Assembly (NCBI GenBank): GCA_038062935.1
Contig: JBBTWG010000030.1
Location: 1-40,651 of the forward strand
Direction of reading: 5' to 3'
Length of the DNA stretch: 40,651 bases
Origin: JBBTWG01 sp038062935
Lineage (GTDB): Bacteria; Patescibacteriota; Gracilibacteria; UBA1369; UBA12463
Below, in pieces: positions 23,329 through 30,996 of this stretch. Under the pieces are notes generated by a model, which did not search any database, had not been told where the DNA came from, and saw only the letters and a list, made by a program, of their open reading frames with translations. A program made the translations under genes and the position numbers. Numbering within the stretch: the stretch's first letter is position 1; each line of letters begins with the position of its first letter.

Positions 23329-24858
23329 ATGGATCAGACATTTATTCTTCTCCTTTCTGTCGCCGGTTTTCTGGTCGGTGGAGGCATCGGTTTTGCGCTT
23401 CGCAGATCACTTTTGAACAAGCAGGAAAAAGAGATTCTCGAACGAAATGAACGCATAATGGAGGACGCGAAAAATAAATCTCGCGATCTTCTCCAGCAAG
23501 CAAAAAATGAATCTCACCAGCTTCATCAGGAGATGAAGAAGGAAGAAATGGCAAAGCGAGATCAGCTTGATAAATTGGAAGATCGTCTTGTGAAGAAAGA
23601 GGAAAGTATTGATAAGAAGTCCGATCAGCTGGATAAAATGAAGGAGGACCTTGAACAGAAGGTTCATTCTGCAAAAGCGATCAAAGAGGAAGTGGAAAAG
23701 ATGCATGCTTTCCAGGCCGAAAAGCTTCAAAAGATTGCCGCAATGTCGCAAGAAGAGGCTCGTCAGGTTTTGCTGAAGAAAGTTGAGGAAGAGGCAAAAG
23801 ATGACTTGCTCATTCAAATGCGCAAGGCTGAGCAAGAGTTGAAAGCAAATGCCCAAGAGAAGGCTCGTTATATGATTGCTGATGCGATTCAGCGTCTTGC
23901 TGCGGAAGTGACTGCAGAATCTACAACCACGATCGTGAATTTGCCGAGTGATGATTTGAAAGGTCGTATTATCGGTCGCGAAGGTCGTAACATTAATACG
24001 TTTGAACAAATCACAGGAATTGACGTGATTGTCGATGATACGCCGGGCTCGATTATTATTTCGGGTTTCGATATGATTCGTCGCTACATTGCGAAAATTA
24101 CACTGGAGCGCTTGATTACGGATGGTCGTATCCATCCTGCTCGAATCGAAGAAACGTACGACAAAGTTCGCGAAGAAGTAAATGGTTTGATTAAAGAATT
24201 GGGTGAAAAGGCTGTGTATGAAACGGGCGTGACAGGTTTGCATCCAAATTTGATCAAACTTCTCGGTCGTTTGAAATTCCGTATTAGTCATGGACAGAAC
24301 GTTCTCAAGCATTCTATTGAAGTTGCATTCCTCGCTGCTTCTCTCGCTTCTGAGCTCGGTGCGAATATCGAAGTGTGCCGAAAAGGTGGACTTCTTCACG
24401 ATATTGGGAAAGCAGTCGATCATGAAATTCAGGGTCATCATGCAAAAATTGGTGCTGAAATTGGGAGGAAGTTTGGTTTACAGCAAGATGTGATTCATTG
24501 TATTGAATCCCATGAAGGACAGATCGAACCTCAGTCTGTTGAAGCGATGATTATTGAGGCTGCGAACTTGATTTCGAATTTCCGTCCTGGCGCGAATCAG
24601 GAAAATTTAGATACTTTCATTCGTCGTATGCAGGAACTCGAGAATCTCTGTAATTCTTTCGAGGGTGTGAAGAAATCTTTTGCGGTTCAATCAGGAAATC
24701 AGGTGCGTATCTTCGTGAACTCTGATCTTGTGGATGACCTCGGTTCTGCACGTCTCGGTCACAATATTGCTCGCAAGATCGAAAAAGATTTTCAGCATCC
24801 GGCACCGATCAAGGTGAATATGATTCGTGAAGTGAGGAAGGAAGCTGTTGCGGATTGA
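23329..24858 (+). CDS. rny: Ribonuclease Y
   Basis: 509 aa, the usual length. An N-terminal membrane anchor (FILLLSVAGFLVGGGIGFAL, about residues 5-24) leads to a long coiled coil (about 30-200) rich in Lys and Glu. A KH domain follows (LPSDDLKGRIIGREGRNINTFEQITGIDVIVDDTP), then an HD domain with HSIEVAFLAASLASELG and the metal-binding GGLLHDIGKA. A KH-like C-terminal region (VRIFVNSDLV...IARKIE) completes the family pattern. It is the membrane-bound endoribonuclease that starts mRNA decay in many bacteria. The long structured leader suggests post-transcriptional control, possibly autoregulation. Confidence 0.96.
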   Translation: MDQTFILLLSVAGFLVGGGIGFALRRSLLNKQEKEILERNERIMEDAKNKSRDLLQQAKNESHQLHQEMKKEEMAKRDQLDKLEDRLVKKEESIDKKSDQLDKMKEDLEQKVHSAKAIKEEVEKMHAFQAEKLQKIAAMSQEEARQVLLKKVEEEAKDDLLIQMRKAEQELKANAQEKARYMIADAIQRLAAEVTAESTTTIVNLPSDDLKGRIIGREGRNINTFEQITGIDVIVDDTPGSIIISGFDMIRRYIAKITLERLITDGRIHPARIEETYDKVREEVNGLIKELGEKAVYETGVTGLHPNLIKLLGRLKFRISHGQNVLKHSIEVAFLAASLASELGANIEVCRKGGLLHDIGKAVDHEIQGHHAKIGAEIGRKFGLQQDVIHCIESHEGQIEPQSVEAMIIEAANLISNFRPGANQENLDTFIRRMQELENLCNSFEGVKKSFAVQSGNQVRIFVNSDLVDDLGSARLGHNIARKIEKDFQHPAPIKVNMIREVRKEAVAD

Positions 24859-24890
24859 TACGGTCAGAGTTTTTCATTTTTTGAAATACA

Positions 24891-25320
24891 ATGTCTCTTA
24901 TACCTGCCACTTTTTCTTCAGATTCACATCTTCTTCATTCTCTTTCTGTCCCTAATCGACAGGATGAGGCTCCTTTTTTTCATTTGCAGGCTCTTTTTTT
25001 GCAGTCTCTTTCGAATACTTTTGCTTCTACTGCTCGAGCTTTTTCTCCAAATGAGGCTTTTTCTCTTTTTGTTGTTGAATATTTTCTTAGTGACGATTTT
25101 CGATGCTGGTTTGATGATCTTTGTGGGAAAGGGTGTTCCCCCCCAGAGCATTTTTGCTCGTTTTGCTACTGATCCACAAAGTATTTTTAACGCTATTGCT
25201 TCTCTTCATGCGAAATCTGCTGAGGAATTTTGGGTTGAGATATGCACTGCGTTTTTGGCTTTTCGATTGAAAATTGATAACACTCGTTCTTCAGTCGAGG
25301 AAGTTTATTCTTCTCCTTGA
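24891..25320 (+). pseudogene. Hypothetical gene split by a frameshift in a 7-C run
   Basis: The first frame starts at the ATG 24891 (MSLIPATFSSDSHLLHSL) and reads typical local codons up to DDLCGKG, then hits a stop at 25170-25172. At the C7 run (25138-25144) a +1 shift, or removal of one C, joins it to a second frame (QSIFARFATDPQSIFNAIASLHAKSAEEFWVEICTAFLAF) that stops at 25318-25320. Codon use is typical only before the C-run in the first frame and only after it in the second. The repaired product would be about 142 aa, mostly helical, of unknown family. It may be a true pseudogene, a sequencing error or a slippage site. It sits between rny and groES. Confidence 0.6.
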
Positions 25321-25340
25321 TCCCTGTTCCCAAAATGCTC

Positions 25341-25369
25341 TTGCAAAATTTACTTAGCACTCTTAATAT
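25341..25369 (+). promoter_or_regulatory. Promoter of groES-groEL
   Basis: -35 TTGCAA (25341-25346), a 17-bp spacer, and -10 TAATAT (25364-25369). The -10 falls in the CIRCE spacer, so a repressor bound there would block RNA polymerase. Confidence 0.65.
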
Positions 25370-25380
25370 TTGAGCGCTAA
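25354..25380 (+). promoter_or_regulatory. CIRCE operator (HrcA binding site)
   Basis: TTAGCACTC at 25354-25362, a 9-bp spacer, then GAGCGCTAA at 25372-25380. This is the CIRCE consensus TTAGCACTC-N9-GAGTGCTAA with one mismatch. It overlaps the -10 box of the groES-groEL promoter. CIRCE is bound by the heat-shock repressor HrcA, so the operon is probably derepressed on heat stress. No hrcA gene lies in this window. Confidence 0.92.
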
Positions 25381-25426
25381 GTTTTTGTTCCCTCTGGGAA
25401 TTTCATATTTTTTAATTTTACCCACC

Positions 25427-25729
25427 ATGTCGCATATCAAGCTTCGTCCTACGGATGATCATTTGGTCGTCCAGCCAAAAGAGGCTGAGGAAATGACAAA
25501 ATCTGGTTTGTATATTCCGCCAAGTGCTTCGAAAGAACGCCCACAAGAGGGAACGGTGATGGCTGTCGGTCCAGGAAAAATGAGTGAAGAAGGCAAAAGA
25601 ATGTCGATGGATATCAAAGTTGGTGACAAAGTTTTATTTTCAAAATATGGTCCAACTGAGGTAAAGATGGATAATAAAGAGCTTTTGATTCTTTCACAGG
25701 GCGATGTTTTGGCAATAATTGAATCCTAA
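25427..25729 (+). CDS. groES: Co-chaperonin GroES
   Basis: 100 aa from the ATG at 25427; an in-frame start at 25370 would lie inside the CIRCE element. It starts IKLRPTDDHLVVQPKEAEEMTKSGLYIPPSASKERPQEGTVMAVGPG and includes the mobile loop with the GLYIPP motif (usually GI-hydrophobic-hydrophobic-P). VGDKVLFSKYGPTEVKMDNKELLILSQGDVLAII completes the fold. It forms the heptameric lid over GroEL. groEL follows 25 bp downstream; the gap is filled by a heptad array that begins within the last GroES codons. Confidence 0.96.
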   Translation: MSHIKLRPTDDHLVVQPKEAEEMTKSGLYIPPSASKERPQEGTVMAVGPGKMSEEGKRMSMDIKVGDKVLFSKYGPTEVKMDNKELLILSQGDVLAIIES

Positions 25730-25749
25730 ATCCTACATCCTAAATCCTA
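25722..25749 (+). repeat. Heptad array, AATCCTA family, before groEL
   Basis: Four tandem 7-bp units: AATCCTA, AATCCTA, CATCCTA, AATCCTA. The array starts in the last two groES codons, includes its stop TAA, and ends 5 bp before the groEL ATG. The last three units are identical in order and sequence to those at 29580-29600 and 33613-33633. Confidence 0.85.
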
Positions 25750-25754
25750 TTCCC

Positions 25755-27392
25755 ATGGCCAAACAAATCTTATTTTCCGATGAAGCTCGTGCCAAACTCC
25801 TCGCGGGTGTCAAAAAATTAGCCAGTACTGTCTGTGTGACGCTCGGTCCGAAGGGTCGAAACGTTGGTCTCGACAAAAAATATGGTTCTCCGACGGTAAC
25901 GCATGATGGTGTCACGATTGCAAAAGAAGTGGAACTCAAAGATCCTTTTGAAAATATGGGTGCTCAGCTCGTGAAAGAGGCTGCAACCAAGACAAATGAT
26001 GTGGCTGGTGATGGAACGACTACGGCGACTTTGCTCGCTTGGAAAATGATCGAAGAAGGTCTCCGCAATATCACTGCTGGAGCGAATCCGATGTTGATTC
26101 GTCGTGGTATGGAGCAGGCACTCGAGAAATTGCTCGTTGCTTTGACAGACATGTCGACAGATATCAAAGGTTCCAAAGAGCGCGTGGCTCAAGTGGCCAT
26201 GATTTCTGCACAAGATGAAGCGATTGGTCAGCTCATTGCTGATGTTCTCGAATCGGTTGGCAATGACGGTGTCATCACGGTTGATGAATCTCAAACGATG
26301 GGACTTTCGAAAGAAATTGTAGAAGGAATGCAATTTGAAAATGGCTACATATCGCCATATTTCGTGACTGACCCAACTCGCATGGAGGCGGCGTACGAAG
26401 ATGCGTACATTCTCATCACAGATAAGAAAATTTCTTCGATTCAGGATATTCTTCCGGTTATCGAAAAAGTTGTTCAGGCTTCGAAAAAAGAATTGGTTAT
26501 TATTGCCGAAGATATCGATGGAGAGGCGCTCGCAACCCTCGTTTTGAACAAGCTTCGAGGTGCGTTTAGCGTCCTCGCGGTAAAAGCTCCTGCGTTCGGT
26601 GAACGTCGCAAAGAAATTCTGAAAGACATTGCTGCGCTCACGGGTGCTCGCGTCATTAGCGAAGAAGTGGGTTTGAAACTGGAAGCTGCTGAACTTTCTG
26701 ATCTCGGTCAGGCTCGAAAAGTGGTTGCTGACAAGGAAAAAACCATTATCATTGGTGGCAAAGGTGCGAAGAAAGAAATCGATGCTCGTGTGAAAGAATT
26801 GAAGATTCTTCTCGACAAGACTCATTCAGATTTCGACAAAGAGAAGCTCCATGAACGTCTCGCGAAGCTCACTGGTGGTGTCGGTGTGATCAAAGTTGGT
26901 GCTGCGACAGAAGTGGAACTCAAAGAAAAAAAGCACCGCATCGAAGATGCTGTTCAGGCGACAAAAGCTGCTGTGGAAGAGGGCATTGTTCCTGGTGGAG
27001 GCGTGGCACTTCTGAAAGCTTCAAAAGCTCTCGACGGTTTGAAACTTGAAGGCGATGAAATGACTGGTGTGATGCTGGTGAAAAAATCTCTCCTCGAACC
27101 CCTCATGCGCATTGCAGAGAATGGTGGTCAGGAAGGGAAGGTGGTTGTGGATCGTGTGCTCAATGAAAAAGAAGGTGTCGGATACGATGTCATGGCGAAT
27201 AAATATGTCGATATGGTGAAGGCTGGCATTATTGATCCGAAAAAAGTGACTCGAACGGCTCTTCAGAATGCCGTTTCTATCGCAAGTTCGTTTCTTACTA
27301 TGGAAGCGATTGTCGTCGATCTTCCAGAGGAGAAGAAGGATGGCGAGCACGGTGGAGGTATGGGCGGTGGTATGGGAGGCATGGGATTCTAG
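25755..27392 (+). CDS. groEL: Chaperonin GroEL
   Basis: 545 aa from the ATG at 25755. Family motifs include TLGPKGRNVGLDKKYGSPTVTHDGVTIAKE and the ATP-binding segment VAGDGTTTATLLA. ITVDESQTMGLSKEIVEGMQFENGYISPYF and the apical domain follow, then AAVEEGIVPGGGVALLKA. The C-terminus ends in the Gly-Met tail GGGMGGGMGGMGF, as in most bacterial GroELs. It forms the double-ring folding chamber with GroES in the cytosol. Control is by the CIRCE element, and a strong terminator closes the operon. Confidence 0.98.
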   Translation: MAKQILFSDEARAKLLAGVKKLASTVCVTLGPKGRNVGLDKKYGSPTVTHDGVTIAKEVELKDPFENMGAQLVKEAATKTNDVAGDGTTTATLLAWKMIEEGLRNITAGANPMLIRRGMEQALEKLLVALTDMSTDIKGSKERVAQVAMISAQDEAIGQLIADVLESVGNDGVITVDESQTMGLSKEIVEGMQFENGYISPYFVTDPTRMEAAYEDAYILITDKKISSIQDILPVIEKVVQASKKELVIIAEDIDGEALATLVLNKLRGAFSVLAVKAPAFGERRKEILKDIAALTGARVISEEVGLKLEAAELSDLGQARKVVADKEKTIIIGGKGAKKEIDARVKELKILLDKTHSDFDKEKLHERLAKLTGGVGVIKVGAATEVELKEKKHRIEDAVQATKAAVEEGIVPGGGVALLKASKALDGLKLEGDEMTGVMLVKKSLLEPLMRIAENGGQEGKVVVDRVLNEKEGVGYDVMANKYVDMVKAGIIDPKKVTRTALQNAVSIASSFLTMEAIVVDLPEEKKDGEHGGGMGGGMGGMGF

Positions 27393-27399
27393 AATCAAC

Positions 27400-27420
27400 C
27401 TGTGACTTTTGACTTGTGAC
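27400..27420 (+). repeat. Heptad array, TTGTGAC family, after groEL
   Basis: Three tandem 7-bp units: CTGTGAC, TTTTGAC, TTGTGAC. It starts 8 bp after the groEL stop and ends just before the terminator stem. Confidence 0.65.
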
Positions 27421-27424
27421 TCTC

Positions 27425-27453
27425 AAGGCCTGGGGCAACCCCAGGCCTTTTCC
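27425..27453 (+). terminator. Intrinsic terminator of groES-groEL
   Basis: An 11-bp perfect stem, AAGGCCTGGGG with CCCCAGGCCTT, a CAA loop and a following TT-C-C tail. It is the most GC-rich hairpin in the region and lies 33 bp after the groEL stop. Confidence 0.85.
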
Positions 27454-27481
27454 TTGATTTAATGCAATTTTATGTTATATT
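27454..27481 (+). promoter_or_regulatory. Promoter of the hypothetical gene at 27491
   Basis: -35 TTGATT (27454-27459), a 16-bp spacer, and -10 TATATT (27476-27481), ending 9 bp before the ATG. It begins directly after the groEL terminator. Confidence 0.5.
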
Positions 27482-27490
27482 GACTTCAAT

Positions 27491-28012
27491 ATGCGTCTCG
27501 CCGAGTTGCTTCAAACTGTTCATATTGAAGATCCACATTTTGGTTCCTACCTCAGGCCTCCTACTTCAAAATTACCACCTTTGAAGGTTGATCAGTTATC
27601 TTTGGAAACTTTGATCGGAGATCAAAGAAAAGCTTTGGCAATTCCTACTGAGGGGACTGCTTCTCTGCATATTGGTTACAAGCGTAAAAATGGCGTTGTT
27701 TCTAGTGTTGATGAATCAGAAGATGGTGAACTTTGGAAGATTTGTCAGTTACAAGGTGCTCGAGGTGGTGCCGGTTATAGAATCGCTTCTGGTCTGGATT
27801 GGGCGCGTTTTTTGGCTCATCGAATTCGAAATTATGCTTTGCATTCTGATGCAAATGTTCGGCATTTGGCTATGCCTCGAACTCATCTAGTGACCAATAT
27901 AGATTATTCACGTGGCGAGAATTTTGAATCTACTTATGCAAGTGTGAGGAGAGAATTAGGTCTCATTTTTTCTCAGGAGCACAACTTGTTCATTTGTGAT
28001 GTGAAGCGTTAG
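27491..28012 (+). CDS. Hypothetical protein
   Basis: 173 aa from the ATG at 27491, with good local codon use. It is soluble, without a signal peptide or membrane segment. Notable stretches are ELWKICQLQGARGGAGYRIASGLDWARFLAHRIRNYAL near residues 80-118 and the Arg-rich C-terminus SVRRELGLIFSQEHNLFICDVKR. I recognise no family. Its last codons contain the promoter of the PEP carboxylase gene, so the two are transcriptionally separable although the gap is only 19 bp. Confidence 0.65.
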   Translation: MRLAELLQTVHIEDPHFGSYLRPPTSKLPPLKVDQLSLETLIGDQRKALAIPTEGTASLHIGYKRKNGVVSSVDESEDGELWKICQLQGARGGAGYRIASGLDWARFLAHRIRNYALHSDANVRHLAMPRTHLVTNIDYSRGENFESTYASVRRELGLIFSQEHNLFICDVKR

Positions 28013-28022
28013 ACGCTACAAT
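27994..28022 (+). promoter_or_regulatory. Promoter of the PEP carboxylase gene
   Basis: -35 TTGTGA (27994-27999), a 17-bp spacer, and -10 TACAAT (28017-28022). The -10 ends 9 bp before the ATG, consistent with a leaderless mRNA. The -35 lies inside the preceding gene. Confidence 0.55.
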
Positions 28023-28031
28023 GCAGCCAAT

Positions 28032-29543
28032 ATGAAACGTATCATTCCTGCCACGATGTCGACGCAGCACCCTGATAATGCCAGTGCTGCTTTTTGGTGC
28101 AATAAGAGTTTTATTAATACTGCTGATGAGATCGAAGAGGCTTATATTGCTTTTTCTGATTTGGGATGTGAAGAATATATGTGGGATTGGGAGGGGAAAT
28201 TTGTCGATGAAGCAGTGATTGATAAACTTTTTCGGAAATATACACAGTATTTTCAGAAGAATCCCTTGGGGCAGAAAAAATTTTTGACGTATCGTATCCC
28301 GAATATTTGGGAAGAGCATGGATATCGTCTGGCGCGAGCTTTCATGAACATCGTGACGTCTGCGGATTTGGCGAAAGAGGCTGGATTTCATACGCCGCCG
28401 ATTATGGAAGTGATCTTGCCGATGACGAAAAATGCGGATCAAATTTTCGAGACAGATAGTCTCTTTCGTAAAGTTGCGAAGTTGAAGTGTGAGATTTTTG
28501 ATAGCAAAAAACAGTGTGATTTTTCGCATATAGATGTGATTCCTCTTGTGGAGCAAGTGGCTGATTTGACGTCGGTGAATGTCCTTCTCGAAGAATATTT
28601 GAAGAAATATAAGAAAGCCTACAAAAAATATCCGACGTTGATGCGACCTTTTATTGCGAGATCAGATCCGGCGTTGAATGCGGGTATTGTGCCTTCGGTT
28701 TTGGCTTCCAAGGTTGCTATTTCACATTTCTATAATGTGCAGGAAAAATACGGTGTGCCGATGTATCCGATTATTGGGACAGGCTCCCTGCCTTTCCGTG
28801 GCGGCGTGAATCCGGAAAATATCGAAGAAGTGATTCAGGAATATCGTGGTATTCGCACGGTGACGGTGCAATCAGCGTTTAAATATGATTATCCTGAGGT
28901 TCAGGTTCGTGCTGCGCTCAAGTATATTCAGGATACGCTTCCGAAGATGAAGCCCGATTTTCTTTCTCCAAAAGAAGTAGCGGAGATTGTCAAAGTGAAT
29001 GCTTTTTTTGCGGAAATGTATCAGAAGACGGTGGAACCGCTTGCGCCTTTTATCAATAAAGTTGCGGCTTCCATCCCTCCGCGACGTGAGAGAATGCAAC
29101 ATATTGGTCTTTTCGGATATTCCCGTGGAATCGGAAAAGTGAGTTTGCCACGGGCGATTACTTTTACGGGATCGTTTTATTCCCTGGGTGTTCCGCCGGA
29201 ATTTATTGGCACTGGCCGCGCTCTGCGTCGTGCAAAAAAAGAAGGGTATTTGCCTCTCATCGAGCGTTTGTACATCAATCTTCGACGAGATTTGACGCAT
29301 GCTGGAAAATATCTGAATCGTGAAAATCTCGAATTTTTAGCCAAAAAACATCCGTCATTCAAAGAGATTGCGGAAGATGTCCGTGCTGTTGAAGAAGTTT
29401 TGGGAATTGCACTTGGTCCGATTCGCGACGCTCATTTCCTGCACCGAAATTTGGTTTCGAATATTTATCACAAAATGGAAATCGGTATGGACGCTGCTGA
29501 AGATGTCGTGCAGGCCGGGATTATCAGAAAAAGCTTGGGGTAA
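28032..29543 (+). CDS. ppcA: Phosphoenolpyruvate carboxylase, archaeal type
   Basis: 503 aa, matching the short archaeal-type enzyme (about 480-540 aa) and far below the 900 aa of the classical bacterial form. It starts RIIPATMSTQHPDNASAAFW, the family's MSTQHPDN signature. Other typical stretches are MRPFIARSDPALNAG, PIIGTGSLPFRGGVNP and VQSAFKYDYP. The C-terminal part has RRERMQHIGLFGYSRGIGK and FYSLGVPPEFIGTGRAL. It fixes bicarbonate onto PEP to give oxaloacetate. The next gene is an aspartate aminotransferase-like enzyme, which suggests flow of PEP into aspartate. Confidence 0.93.
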   Translation: MKRIIPATMSTQHPDNASAAFWCNKSFINTADEIEEAYIAFSDLGCEEYMWDWEGKFVDEAVIDKLFRKYTQYFQKNPLGQKKFLTYRIPNIWEEHGYRLARAFMNIVTSADLAKEAGFHTPPIMEVILPMTKNADQIFETDSLFRKVAKLKCEIFDSKKQCDFSHIDVIPLVEQVADLTSVNVLLEEYLKKYKKAYKKYPTLMRPFIARSDPALNAGIVPSVLASKVAISHFYNVQEKYGVPMYPIIGTGSLPFRGGVNPENIEEVIQEYRGIRTVTVQSAFKYDYPEVQVRAALKYIQDTLPKMKPDFLSPKEVAEIVKVNAFFAEMYQKTVEPLAPFINKVAASIPPRRERMQHIGLFGYSRGIGKVSLPRAITFTGSFYSLGVPPEFIGTGRALRRAKKEGYLPLIERLYINLRRDLTHAGKYLNRENLEFLAKKHPSFKEIAEDVRAVEEVLGIALGPIRDAHFLHRNLVSNIYHKMEIGMDAAEDVVQAGIIRKSLG

Positions 29544-29544
29544 C

Positions 29545-29607
29545 TTGTGACATTTGACGTGTGGCACGTGACTTTTCTAAATCCTACATCCTAAATCCTA
29601 AATCCTC
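29545..29607 (+). repeat. Nine in-phase heptads joining both repeat families
   Basis: Units in order: TTGTGAC, ATTTGAC, GTGTGGC, ACGTGAC, TTTTCTA, AATCCTA, CATCCTA, AATCCTA, AATCCTC. It fills the whole gap between the PEP carboxylase stop and the aminotransferase ATG (at 29610) at constant period 7, with one family passing into the other. Confidence 0.8.
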
Positions 29608-29609
29608 CC

Positions 29610-30932
29610 ATGCGCACCTCTGTCTTCAATCCTCAGACTTCGCTTCTCCGCTACAGTATCCGTGAAATTGTCGATGTTGCGCAAAAACTTAAAGAGCTTG
29701 ATCCAAGTTTTCAATTTGTTGGAGAAAATATCGGGGATCCTATTGCGAAAGGTTGGCCGGTTCCGGCTTTTTTGAAAGATATCTTGGTGGAAGAAGTGAA
29801 GAAGCCTGGCGACATGGTTTTCGGATATACGCACTCGCGTGGACGGATTGAGACGCGCAAATGGGTGGTGGAGTATGCGAAGCAATTTTCTCCGTCGTCG
29901 ACGCTGGATTATGAATTTGTGCTTTTCACGAGTGGTCTCGGTGCGGCGATCGCCGCGTTGTATCACATGCTTCCGAAAGGTTCGCGAATTTTGCAGCCGA
30001 CGCCTTCCTATCCGACGCATACTTCCATGGAATCTTTTGCGTCTGGAGCAGAGCCGATTGGATACAACCTCGATCCTGAGAACGGTTGGCAGCCAGATTT
30101 GGTTCACATGGAAGTGCAAATTAAAGCTCATCCGGAAGTTTCTGGAATTCTTGTCATCAATCCGAACAATCCGACGGGTGCGGTGTACAGCAAAGAAACG
30201 CTTGAAGCGATTGTGAATCTTGCAGAAAAATATCAGTTGATGATTTTGTCTGATGAAGTCTATTTCCGTATGACGTACAATGGATATCAGTTTCATCAGA
30301 TTACGGACATTGCCCAGAACCGTGTGCCGCTCATCGTGATGCGTGGTCTTTCGAAAGACATCCCGTGGCCGGGTGGTCGTTGTGGCTGGGCGGAATTTCA
30401 CAATGTGCATCTGGACAAAGATTTTGCGAATTATGTTGAATCGGTGAAAAAACGCGTGCTTATGGAGGTCTGCTCGGGGACGCTTCCGCAGACGATTTTG
30501 CCAAAAGTGTATGAGCATCCGGATTTCCCGGCATGGAATGAAGAATATAATCGTGAGCTCGAGAAAAATGGAAATTTCATCGCGGAGATTCTTGGCACCG
30601 TGAAAGGCATGAAAGTGAATCGTACGAATGGTGCTTTCTATATGATGCCGCTTTTTGAGAAGGGGATTTTGAATGATCGACAAACATTACCAATTGCCAG
30701 TGAATCGGCTCGGAAGTTCATTGAAGAACAGGTGAATGCGCCTGGTTTTCCTTTGGATAAGCGTTTCACGTATTATTTGCTCGCATCGACGGGGATTTGT
30801 GTGGTGCCCGCAAGCGGTTTTTATAGTCCGCATCATGGTTTTCGACTCACAACTTTGGATCGTGATGATGTGCGCAAGAAAGATACGTATTCGAGATTGG
30901 CGAAGGCGATCGATATGTATGTACAAAGCTGA
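29610..30932 (+). CDS. PLP-dependent aminotransferase class I/II (aspartate aminotransferase-like)
   Basis: 440 aa, fold type I. Conserved stretches are ENIGDPIAKGWPVP near the N-terminus, FGYTHSRGRIETRKWVVEYA, and TSGLGAAIAALYHMLPKGSRILQPTPSYPTH. The cofactor-contacting INPNNPTGAVYSKETL and SDEVYFRMTY follow. The PLP lysine lies in MRGLSKDIPWPGGRCGW, and the substrate-binding Arg probably in FRLTTL near the end. Aspartate or alanine aminotransferase activity is likely, and the adjacent PEP carboxylase favours oxaloacetate to aspartate. Exact specificity cannot be read from sequence. The intergenic gap is occupied by the heptad array, with no Shine-Dalgarno. Confidence 0.85.
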   Translation: MRTSVFNPQTSLLRYSIREIVDVAQKLKELDPSFQFVGENIGDPIAKGWPVPAFLKDILVEEVKKPGDMVFGYTHSRGRIETRKWVVEYAKQFSPSSTLDYEFVLFTSGLGAAIAALYHMLPKGSRILQPTPSYPTHTSMESFASGAEPIGYNLDPENGWQPDLVHMEVQIKAHPEVSGILVINPNNPTGAVYSKETLEAIVNLAEKYQLMILSDEVYFRMTYNGYQFHQITDIAQNRVPLIVMRGLSKDIPWPGGRCGWAEFHNVHLDKDFANYVESVKKRVLMEVCSGTLPQTILPKVYEHPDFPAWNEEYNRELEKNGNFIAEILGTVKGMKVNRTNGAFYMMPLFEKGILNDRQTLPIASESARKFIEEQVNAPGFPLDKRFTYYLLASTGICVVPASGFYSPHHGFRLTTLDRDDVRKKDTYSRLAKAIDMYVQS

Positions 30933-30944
30933 AAAAGTAAATAT

Positions 30945-30973
30945 TTGACATAGTTATATTTTTATATTATGAT
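30945..30973 (+). promoter_or_regulatory. Promoter of the hypothetical gene at 30997
   Basis: -35 TTGACA (30945-30950, perfect consensus), a 17-bp AT-rich spacer, and -10 TATGAT (30968-30973). It is the strongest-looking promoter in the window; the predicted leader is about 17 nt. Confidence 0.75.
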
Positions 30974-30996
30974 GTCATCCTTTACTATTTTGCTGT

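Noticed and set aside
25818..26825. Minus-strand open frame of 335 codons
   Set aside because: Antisense shadow of groEL; Phe/Arg/Asn-rich nonsense without motifs.
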